From Mycobacterium bohemicum DSM 44277 (lineage in GTDB: Bacteria > Actinomycetota > Actinomycetes > Mycobacteriales > Mycobacteriaceae), in assembly GCF_001053185.1 (NCBI RefSeq), contig NZ_CSTD01000001.1, positions 1,939,009-2,003,008 on the forward strand: DNA of 64,000 nt, read 5' to 3'. Below the pieces are notes generated by a model. That model did no database searches. It was not told the DNA's origin and was given only the letters and a program-made list of their open reading frames with translations. Both the position numbers and the translations under genes were made by a program. Positions 25,913-32,701 of this stretch are shown piece after piece (the first letter of the stretch is position 1; each line of letters opens with the position of its first letter).

Positions 25913-27385
25913 TCAGCCGTTCAGCGGCGGCATCTTGCCGCCGCAGACCACCGCCTGGAGCTCGACGTACTCGTCGAGGCCCTCGGGCCCGAACTCGCGG
26001 CCGAGGCCCGACTGCTTGAAACCCCCGAACGGAGTGCCGATGTCGAGCGTGTACATGTTGACGCCGTAGGTGCCCGTGCGGACCCTGGCCGCGATCTCCA
26101 TCCCGTGGCCCGGGTCGGCCGTCCACACCGAACCGGCCAGCCCGTAGTCGCTGTCGTTGGCGATGCGGACCGCGTCGTCCTCGTCGGCGTAGGGCAGCAC
26201 GGTCAGGACCGGGCCGAAGATCTCTTCCCGGGCGATGCGCATGTCGTTGGTCGCGTGGGAGAACAGCGTCGGCCGCACGTACCATCCGCGCTCGGCGGGG
26301 CTGTCGCCGCCGCCGATGACCATGCGGGCGCCCTCGTCTTGCCCGGAGCGGATGTAGTCCTGCACGCGGCGTTGTTGCCGTTGTGCGGCAAGGGGTCCCA
26401 CGTCGGTGGCCTCGTCGGCTGGGTCGCCGACCCGCAGGCCCGACATCATGGCGGCCAGGGCGTCGACGACCTCGTCGTGCCGGCGCTTGCTGGCCAGGAT
26501 GCGGGTCTGGGCGACGCAGGCCTGCCCGTTGTTCATCAGGCCGGCGCTCTTGAGCCCCGCCACCGTCTTCTCGAGGTCGGCGTCGTCGAGGATGATCGCG
26601 GCGGACTTGCCCCCGAGCTCCAGGCTCACCCGCTTGAGCTGCTCCCCGCACAGGGCGGCGATCCGTCGGCCCGTGGCGCTGGAGCCGGTGAACGCGATCT
26701 TGTCCACGCCGGGGTGGCGCACCAGTGCCTCACCCACGTCGGTGCCCCCGGGCAGGACGGACACCACGCCCTCGGGCAGGCCGAGCTGCTCGACCATCTC
26801 GGCCAGCCACAGGGCGTCCAAAGGCGTTTCGGGCGCGGGCTTGACCACCACGGTGCAGCCGGCGATCAGGGCCGGGATCAGCTTGGGCATGATGAGGAAC
26901 TGCGGCACGTTCCACGGCACGATCGCCCCGACCACTCCCACCGGTGCCCGGTTCAGGTGCACCTCGCCGAGCACGCCGTGGCGGCGTTCCACCCAGGGAA
27001 ACTCACGAGCGGCGGCCAGCGCCAGGTGCATCATCGACGCCGCGCCCGCCGCCTGACCCAGCCGGCTGAAACTGCGGGGCGAACCCATCTCGGCAGTGAT
27101 GAGGTCGGCCATCTCGTCGATGTGGGCGCCGTAGATCGCCGCGAGCTGCTCGACCTTGGCCATTCGCTCGGCGTGGGTCATTCGCGGCCACGGGCCGTGG
27201 TCGAACGCGTGGCGGGCGGCCGTGACGGCCGCGTCGACGTCCTCGGGCCCGGCCGCCTGCGCGTAGCCGACCGGCTCCTCGGAATGCGGCGAAATCACCG
27301 CCAGCTGTTGGGGATTGGCGGGTTTGCGCCACTCGCCGCCGATGAAGATCTCGTCGTACGAGCGGTGGCCGGGATCCTGGGACAT
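25913..27385 (-). CDS. NAD(P)-dependent aldehyde dehydrogenase
   Basis: 490 residues, usual family length. The motifs are complete: IVPWNVPQFL, KPAPETPLDAL, IAFTGSSATGR, the general-base glutamate E256 in VSLELGGKSA, the catalytic cysteine C290 in NNGQACVAQTR, and EIFGPVLTVLPY near the C-terminus. It should oxidise an aldehyde to an acid, which a ligase of the island could then activate. It is divergent from the lipocalin/CrtC-like gene, with an island motif between them. Confidence 0.93.
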   Translation of the reverse strand: MSQDPGHRSYDEIFIGGEWRKPANPQQLAVISPHSEEPVGYAQAAGPEDVDAAVTAARHAFDHGPWPRMTHAERMAKVEQLAAIYGAHIDEMADLITAEMGSPRSFSRLGQAAGAASMMHLALAAAREFPWVERRHGVLGEVHLNRAPVGVVGAIVPWNVPQFLIMPKLIPALIAGCTVVVKPAPETPLDALWLAEMVEQLGLPEGVVSVLPGGTDVGEALVRHPGVDKIAFTGSSATGRRIAALCGEQLKRVSLELGGKSAAIILDDADLEKTVAGLKSAGLMNNGQACVAQTRILASKRRHDEVVDALAAMMSGLRVGDPADEATDVGPLAAQRQQRRVQDYIRSGQDEGARMVIGGGDSPAERGWYVRPTLFSHATNDMRIAREEIFGPVLTVLPYADEDDAVRIANDSDYGLAGSVWTADPGHGMEIAARVRTGTYGVNMYTLDIGTPFGGFKQSGLGREFGPEGLDEYVELQAVVCGGKMPPLNG

Positions 27386-27439
27386 CGGGTACCTACCTCA
27401 GGCAGGGGAGAGCAGCGGCGAACGGTAACATCGCTATAG

Positions 27440-27457
27440 ATGCTAACATAGCAAAAA
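27440..27457. promoter_or_regulatory. Island operator motif, copy 4 (aldehyde dehydrogenase / CrtC-like promoter)
   Basis: ATGCTAACATAGCAAAAA on the + strand, with the palindromic core GCTA-N3-TAGC and the common CTAACATAGCAA. It lies in the 90-base divergent region, 54 bases from the aldehyde dehydrogenase start and 18 bases from the rightward gene. Confidence 0.6.
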
Positions 27458-27475
27458 AGACAGGAAGCCGACGCG

Positions 27476-28735
27476 GTGAGCCAAGTGAGCAATGACTGGC
27501 GCAGGTATCCGTACCGATTGGTGCCCGGCGACCGCCGGCTCGATTTCCCGGCCGCCGAGGGCGAGCACCCCGACCAGGAGTCGGACACGTGGTTCATCGC
27601 CGGTCAGCTCGACGCCGTCCAGACCGGCCGGTCACTTGCCTTCCTGACCATCTTCAACAAGAACCGGCCGGGCGGGAGCTTGGTCGCGGACTTCTACACG
27701 CTGGCCCTGTTCGACCTGGACACCGGCGACTACGGCACCTACACCGATTACGACATGCCGCCGGCCAACATGGAACCCGGTGCGGTGCAGAAGCTTTCGA
27801 TGGCCTCCGGCTATCTCGACCTCAGTTACCGGAGCGGGGCCGGCACCGCGTCGTGGACCACCTGCCGCGACGCCGACGGCGAGTTGCTGCCCTACACCTA
27901 CCGGCTCAGTCTGGTGGGCCGGGACCAAGGCGGCCAACCCATGCGGTTGGACCTGACCGTGACCCCCACCCGTGCACCGACGCCCGTGGGCGCCTCGACG
28001 TACAACGGCAAGATCGCCTGCTTCGGCCAACCCGACACCTATTCGTACTTCCAGACCGGAATGGCGATGACCGGGACGCTGCGCTGGGGCGCGACGGTCG
28101 AACAGGTCGCCGGCAGCGGCGGCCACATCGACCGGCAGTGGTTCCCCAGCTACGCCGGCGGCGGCGGGTCGGGCGGCGACCCGCGGGCCAGGTCCCACGA
28201 ATGGCGCACGATCAGCTTCGACAACGGCGTGGACGTGAGCATCTGGCGCCAGTTCGACCGCACGAACCGCAATGAGCTGCAGCCGTTTACGGGCATGACG
28301 GCGAGCTACCCCGATCCGTCCCAGCCGCCGCAGTGCGCCGAGGACGTGGAGGTGACGGTCAGCAGCTACGTGCGGTGGCCGGAAGCGGTGCGGCCGCTGG
28401 TGCGGCCGGTCGCCTCGGCCCGCTACATGCCCGACCGCCACCGGATAACCTGCGCGACAATGCAATTGGACATCATCGGCGAGCCGCTGGTGGCGGCCCC
28501 GGCGCACGGGCTGCCGATCGAGTACATGGAGGGTCCCTACCGCTACCAGGGAACGCTGTGGGGAAGACCGGTGACCGGCTTCGCGTTCAACGAGCGTTCG
28601 CTGGCGCTCTACCGCGACTGGGAGCTGGCGGAGGTGCTGGCCACCACGGTCGCGAACGCCGGACGGGTGAGTCCGGAGCTGCGGGCGGCGGCCGACCGGT
28701 TGCCGCCGCTGGTGGCCGCGGTGGTGGAGGTGTAG
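27476..28735 (+). CDS. Lipocalin-like / CrtC-AttH-type protein (419 aa), function unknown
   Basis: 419 residues, beta-rich, no signal peptide or membrane segment. It contains SDTWFIAGQLDAVQTGRSLAF near the start, GGHIDRQWFPSYAGG in the middle and a C-terminal half with YMEGPYRYQGTLWGRPVTGF. The WF/DRQW and EGPYRYQG patterns resemble CrtC/AttH (carotenoid 1,2-hydratase, hydroxyneurosporene synthase) lipocalin-type proteins, which hydrate isoprenoid double bonds. That would fit a terpenoid substrate, but the match is by eye. GTG at 27476 has AGGAAG upstream; GTG at 27485 is an alternative. Confidence 0.7.
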   Translation: MSQVSNDWRRYPYRLVPGDRRLDFPAAEGEHPDQESDTWFIAGQLDAVQTGRSLAFLTIFNKNRPGGSLVADFYTLALFDLDTGDYGTYTDYDMPPANMEPGAVQKLSMASGYLDLSYRSGAGTASWTTCRDADGELLPYTYRLSLVGRDQGGQPMRLDLTVTPTRAPTPVGASTYNGKIACFGQPDTYSYFQTGMAMTGTLRWGATVEQVAGSGGHIDRQWFPSYAGGGGSGGDPRARSHEWRTISFDNGVDVSIWRQFDRTNRNELQPFTGMTASYPDPSQPPQCAEDVEVTVSSYVRWPEAVRPLVRPVASARYMPDRHRITCATMQLDIIGEPLVAAPAHGLPIEYMEGPYRYQGTLWGRPVTGFAFNERSLALYRDWELAEVLATTVANAGRVSPELRAAADRLPPLVAAVVEV

Positions 28736-28922
28736 CCGCTCCCGCCGTTGCCGCCGTTGCCATTCACGGTGCTGGCGGCCCCGTTGGTGCCGGCCGTGCC
28801 CGGTGTGGAGCCGGTGCCGCCGGTGCCACCGACGCCGGGAGTCTCGGTGCCGCCGTTGCCGCCGTTGCCGCCATTGGGGTTGGTCGCGGTGCCGGCGACA
28901 CCGTTGCCGCCGTTGCCGCCGC
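28736..28922 (-). repeat. PGRS-like glycine-rich repeat tract, orphan or remnant
   Basis: Read on the minus strand, this GC-rich tract encodes Gly-Gly-Asn/Thr repeats (GGNGGNG, NGGNGGNGGTETPG, GGTGGTGST), as in the PGRS part of PE_PGRS proteins. No PE domain precedes it, and the minus-strand frame runs on into the 3' end of the lipocalin-like gene. It is best read as a PE_PGRS remnant or a repeat of PGRS origin between two convergent genes. The 99 bases 28923-29021 beside it show nothing else definite. Confidence 0.55.
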
Positions 28923-29021
28923 GGCGAGGCGGCCGAGCTGTTGAGCGCGTTGGCGCCCCTTGAAAACGACCTTCTGGCAACCCTTCTCGATGACCTCATC
29001 GCGGCGCTGTCGGCGGGATCC

Positions 29022-30173
29022 TCAGCCGGCCGATGAGCGCTCGGCCAGCGCCCGCTCCCAGGTGAGGTGGCGATGCTGCAGCCCGGGCTCGTTGCGGCCG
29101 AACAGCAGGTGGTCGCGGGCGCCGGACTCGAGGTTGGCCTGCAGCGCCTCGACCAGCCGGTAGTCCTCGTCGCGCACGGTGGCGTGCGCGTACTCGAAGA
29201 CGGCCGCAGCGCCCGCCGCGACCGACTCGTCGGAGACGTCCAGCGGGGTCGAGTTCTGGTGGACGGTGACCGACCTACCCGGTCGATCGCCGGGATAGAC
29301 GCGGAACAGTTCGCCGTTGGCGATCGTCACGGACAACACGATGTTGGGAAACAGCGCGTAGATGACGACCATGTGGTGAAACGGGTCCCACTGTTCTTCG
29401 GGCACCGTGTCCAACTCCAGGATCGTGTTCAGCGGGAAGACCAGCCGGTGATGCGGCCCGAACGCGTCGAAGACCGTGCAGTTGCTGCGCGCGATGGTCG
29501 CGAACGTCTGTCGGTGCACGGTCGCGAAATGGTAGTTCTCCGCGAAGGTGTCGATCGCCAGCTTCCAGTTGATGGGGGAGTCCAGCACCTTCTCGCCCAG
29601 CGGAGACCACCGGCCGATGCCCCACGAGTCGAGCTCGTCGGCCAGCGGTCCCAGGTGCGCCGCGACGTCCAGCGTCGCGCCGGGATCCATTGCGATCCAG
29701 AGGAATCCGGCGAACTCGGCGGCCGGGAGCGCGGCCAAGCCGTCGGACCTCACCGCCGTGCCGGGAAAGCCTTCGCGGCCCGGCAGCCCCACCAGCCTTC
29801 CCGTGTTGTCGTAGGTCCACGCGTGATACGGGCAGGTGAACCGCCGGGCGGTGCCGCAACCGCTCGCCACCTGCGACTGGCGGTGCAGGCAGACGTTGTC
29901 GAACGCCCGGACCGATCCGTCCGACGCCCTGGTCAGCAGGACCGATCGCCCCATCACCGTCTTGGTGCAGTAGGTGCCGGGCCCGGGCAGCTCCGAGGCG
30001 TAGCCGACCAGCTGGGGGCTGGCCAGCACGAGGGCGCGGTCGCGTTGGTGACGCTCGAGGGAGGTGTACTCGCGCGCCTCGACCCGGTGCGTCGCGGGGG
30101 CGAGGTCGGTCGTGTTGTCCCGCGCCAACTTGCATGCGCGGCGGGTGAGGTCGACGAGCTGATCGCGTTCCAT
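29022..30173 (-). CDS. Rieske aromatic-ring-hydroxylating oxygenase, alpha-type subunit
   Basis: 383 residues. The Rieske site is NVCLHRQSQVASG plus FTCPYHAWTYDNTG (C-x-H ... C-x2-H). The mononuclear iron site is FAENYHFATVHRQTF (two His), with a later acidic ligand. It differs from the KshA-like gene at 21656 and is closer to ring-hydroxylating dioxygenase alpha subunits. No beta subunit or reductase gene is nearby. An island motif lies 58 bases upstream of its ATG, so it belongs to the proposed regulon. Confidence 0.9.
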   Translation of the reverse strand: MERDQLVDLTRRACKLARDNTTDLAPATHRVEAREYTSLERHQRDRALVLASPQLVGYASELPGPGTYCTKTVMGRSVLLTRASDGSVRAFDNVCLHRQSQVASGCGTARRFTCPYHAWTYDNTGRLVGLPGREGFPGTAVRSDGLAALPAAEFAGFLWIAMDPGATLDVAAHLGPLADELDSWGIGRWSPLGEKVLDSPINWKLAIDTFAENYHFATVHRQTFATIARSNCTVFDAFGPHHRLVFPLNTILELDTVPEEQWDPFHHMVVIYALFPNIVLSVTIANGELFRVYPGDRPGRSVTVHQNSTPLDVSDESVAAGAAAVFEYAHATVRDEDYRLVEALQANLESGARDHLLFGRNEPGLQHRHLTWERALAERSSAG

Positions 30174-30230
30174 CCGAAGTCCCTGCGGTCGAATGTGTCC
30201 GAGGCCGTGCCCCGCCCCGGCGAGCTTACT

Positions 30231-30245
30231 TTGCTAACTTAGCAT
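30231..30245. promoter_or_regulatory. Island operator motif, copy 5 (second Rieske promoter)
   Basis: TTGCTAACTTAGCAT on the + strand; GCTAA-N-TTAGC is a perfect palindrome. The 13-base core GCTAACTTAGCAT is identical to bases 56358-56370 beside the leucine-operon TetR gene. Confidence 0.6.
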
Positions 30246-30402
30246 TGACAGCAATGATGGCGCCCCGGCGGACGCCGGCCGACGGGGGGCGGGTCCGAAT
30301 CGGCTCGCGACGTACGGGCCTCCGGTCGCGCGGGGCCCATCCGCGACCGGCCTGAGCCGGGCTCAGTTGCTTATCCGGAGGCCGAGCGGGTAGTGGTACG
30401 TC

Positions 30403-31359
30403 ATGCCCACAGACGCGTTGGATCCGGCAGCGATCGACGCCGCCGTGTCGCACGCCTACTCCCTGCATCGGCATAACTCCGAGGGGCACAACGCGGACTA
30501 CATCCCCGCGCTGGCCGACGTGGACTCGGGCCTCTTCGCGTTGTGCGCGATGACGCCCGACGGCCACAGCTTTTCGATCGGAGACGTTGACCATGAGTTC
30601 CCGATCGAGTCGGTTTCGAAGGTGTTCACGCTGGCGTTGGTCATCGAACAACTGGGCCCCGAGGCGGTGCGCGCCAAGGTCGGTGCCAATGCGACCGGAG
30701 CCTCGTTCGACTCGGTGCTGGCCCTGGAACGGCATCACGACAAGCCCAGGTCTCCGCTGGTCAACGCGGGCGCGATGGCGACGACCGGCTTGGTGCGAGC
30801 AATCGACGCGTCCGACCGGTGGCGCAAGATCCTGGACATGCAATCGGCATTCGCCGGCCGGCCGCTTTCGCTGTGCGAGGAGATCAATGCCTCCGAGCAA
30901 GCCACCAACGCCCACAACAAGGCCATCGCCTGGCTGATGTACAGCGCGGGAACGCTTTCCATCGATCCGATGGAAGCCTGCGCGGTCTATACCCAGCAGT
31001 GTTCGACGACCGTGAACATTGCCGACCTGGCGACCATGGGCGCCACCCTGGCGTCCGGCGGGGTCAACCCCCGCACGGGCGCGCGGGTCGTCGCCGCCGC
31101 CCACGTCCCCTACCTGCTGGCCGAGATGGTGATGGAGGGGATGTACACGCAATCCGGCGACTGGGCCTATACGGCCGGCGTGCCCGCCAAGAGCGGTGTC
31201 GCGGGCGCCGTTTTGGCCGTGGTGCCGGGTCGCCTCGCCGTGGCCGGCTTCTCGCCGAGATTGAATGCGTCCGGCAACAGCGTGCGCGGGTGGCACGCCG
31301 TGTCCGACGTCGTCAACCAGCTCAACTTGGGCCTGTTCGGCAACCCCAACGGCCGCTAA
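30403..31359 (+). CDS. glsA: Glutaminase
   Basis: 318 residues, usual length for bacterial glutaminase A. The serine beta-lactamase-like active site is ESVSKVFTLA with S70 and K73. Other family motifs are PLVNAGAMATTGL, NKAIAWLMYSAG and PAKSGVAGAVLAVVPG. It hydrolyses glutamine to glutamate and ammonia in the cytosol. It is not part of the M. tuberculosis gene order on this side of Rv2525c, so it marks the left limit of the conserved block. Its start ATG has only a weak ribosome site (GCGGG). Confidence 0.92.
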   Translation: MPTDALDPAAIDAAVSHAYSLHRHNSEGHNADYIPALADVDSGLFALCAMTPDGHSFSIGDVDHEFPIESVSKVFTLALVIEQLGPEAVRAKVGANATGASFDSVLALERHHDKPRSPLVNAGAMATTGLVRAIDASDRWRKILDMQSAFAGRPLSLCEEINASEQATNAHNKAIAWLMYSAGTLSIDPMEACAVYTQQCSTTVNIADLATMGATLASGGVNPRTGARVVAAAHVPYLLAEMVMEGMYTQSGDWAYTAGVPAKSGVAGAVLAVVPGRLAVAGFSPRLNASGNSVRGWHAVSDVVNQLNLGLFGNPNGR

Positions 31360-31439
31360 ACCCGCGTTGCGACAACGTGACACAGCTGTGACTGGTGTGT
31401 TCAGCGTGACCCTTGATGCAGTGCCTTACCCTGTCGCAT

Positions 31440-32159
31440 GTGTCCGTGTCCCGGCGAGCCGTACTCAAATTCGCGGCCGCGACTCCCGCCTTGGTAGGCC
31501 TGGGTGCCGCGGGCGCGTCGCTGTACGCCGCGCCGGCATCGGCATCACTGGGCACCCTGCTCGACTACGCGGCCGGGGTGATCCCCGCCAGCCAGATCCG
31601 GGCCGCCGGTGCCGTCGGCTCGATCCGCTACGTTTCCGACCGGCGACCCGGCGGCAACTGGATGCTGGGCAAGCCGATTCAGGTCGCCGAGGCGCGTGAC
31701 CTGAACGCCAACGGGCTGAAGATCGTGTCGTGCTATCAGTTCGGCAAGGGCAGCACCGCCGACTGGCTGGGCGGGGCCTCCGCGGGCATCCAGCACGCGC
31801 AGCGCGGCATGCAGCTGCACGCCGCCGCCGGCGGGCCCGCCAGCGCCCCCATCTACGCCTCGATCGACGACGACCCGTCCTACGACCAATACAAACAACT
31901 GATCGTCCCCTATCTGCGGTCCTGGGAGTCGGTCATCGGGCACCAGCGCACAGGTGTGTACGCGAATTCCAAGACGATCGACTGGGCGCTGCACGACGGC
32001 CTGGGCTCCTATTTCTGGCAGCACAACTGGGGCTCGCCCAAGGGGTTCACCCACCCCGCCGCGCACCTGCATCAGGTCGAGATCGACAAGCGCAGTGTCG
32101 GTGGCGTCGGGGTCGACGTCAACGAGATCCTGCAGCCCCAATTCGGTCAGTGGGTCTGA
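31440..32159 (+). CDS. Tat-exported DUF1906 glycoside-hydrolase-like protein (Rv2525c homologue)
   Basis: 239 residues. The N-terminus carries a twin-arginine signal (SVSRRAVLKFAAATPALVG) ending near APASAS. The mature part is a DUF1906 TIM-barrel-like domain with GLKIVSCYQFGKGST, IYASIDDDPSYDQY and HQVEIDKRSVGGVGVDVN. Rv2525c is a secreted cell-wall-associated protein. The GTG at 31440 starts SVSRR as in M. tuberculosis, although ATG at 31416 is in frame. A TACCCT -10-like box (31427-31432) lies seven bases before the GTG, consistent with a leaderless transcript. Confidence 0.92.
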   Translation: MSVSRRAVLKFAAATPALVGLGAAGASLYAAPASASLGTLLDYAAGVIPASQIRAAGAVGSIRYVSDRRPGGNWMLGKPIQVAEARDLNANGLKIVSCYQFGKGSTADWLGGASAGIQHAQRGMQLHAAAGGPASAPIYASIDDDPSYDQYKQLIVPYLRSWESVIGHQRTGVYANSKTIDWALHDGLGSYFWQHNWGSPKGFTHPAAHLHQVEIDKRSVGGVGVDVNEILQPQFGQWV

Positions 32160-32701
32160 GGCCGCCGCAACCGCCGGTCCCGTCGGGCACGGCAGCGCGC
32201 CACCGGCGAGGCCGCCAGCAAACACTCGTTCGCTGACTCGCCGCCGTGGCGGCCGTCGCCGCCGGAGCCGCGGAGGGAACGAAGGCGCCGGGGCGATTCT
32301 CACGGCGCGAAAATTTTTACATAACGATTACATAACAATACGGCCTTGATCTGCGCAGTTATGGCTACTCAGGCGTAACCACCCGCATGCAGCGCGTTTG
32401 TTTCCGGGGCCTGCGCCCCCGATTGAACGCGGTGTTACCCACGACACGGTTACCCATGCGTAGAACTCGCCAGTAACCGTTCGACGTCGAAAAACTCGAC
32501 GAATCCTTATGACACTCTTAGTGCAGCCGATGCAGTTCGCGGGCGATGCCACGGACGCCGGGAAAGTTCCCCGATAACGCAGCGGTCAGCCGTAACCGAC
32601 GGAGATTCGACGCTGAATCCGGAAGGGAACGTCCAGACGAATTCCTGGACCGGGTAGCACGGGGCGAGACGCAAAAAGACGCATACAGGGAGATCGACAA
32701 C
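32160..32701 (+). promoter_or_regulatory. 542-base region upstream of fas
   Basis: No convincing gene. A frame open from 32546 into fas would add 52 codons, but the homologous start is at 32702. The region holds two 11-base tandem repeats (32318-32339), a palindrome TTCGACGTCGAA (32480-32491) with an overlapping hairpin CGTCGA/TCGACG (32485-32501), and several scattered GTAAC/GTTAC words. AT-rich promoter-like sequence is near 32311-32345. The expected FasR sites cannot be assigned by eye. Confidence 0.6.
32318..32339. promoter_or_regulatory. Two 11-base tandem direct repeats upstream of fas
   Basis: TACATAACGAT is followed directly by TACATAACAAT, differing at one base. The 11-base period places both ATAAC words on the same helix face. 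This is typical of OmpR-type response-regulator sites and is similar in spacing to the GTTAC pairs at 24391-24436. The binder is not known. Confidence 0.5.

Noticed and set aside
28736..29036. Proline/leucine-rich open frames on the + strand across the PGRS-like tract
   Set aside because: They are the complement of the Gly-Gly-Asn repeats and have no independent support as genes.
14912..30245. Island motif considered as a KstR or KstR2 site
   Set aside because: The conserved bases (GCTA...TAGC) do not match the AAC/GTT or CAAG/CTTG arms known for those regulators.
31381..31390. CACAGCTGTG palindrome upstream of the Rv2525c homologue, considered as a CRP-type site
   Set aside because: It lacks the TGTGA-N6-TCACA layout of a CRP site, and a 10-base palindrome alone is weak evidence.
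32546..32701. Possible 52-codon N-terminal extension of FAS
   Set aside because: The frame is open, but the conserved protein start TIHEHDRVSADR begins at the GTG at 32702, and the extension reads as basic, low-complexity sequence.
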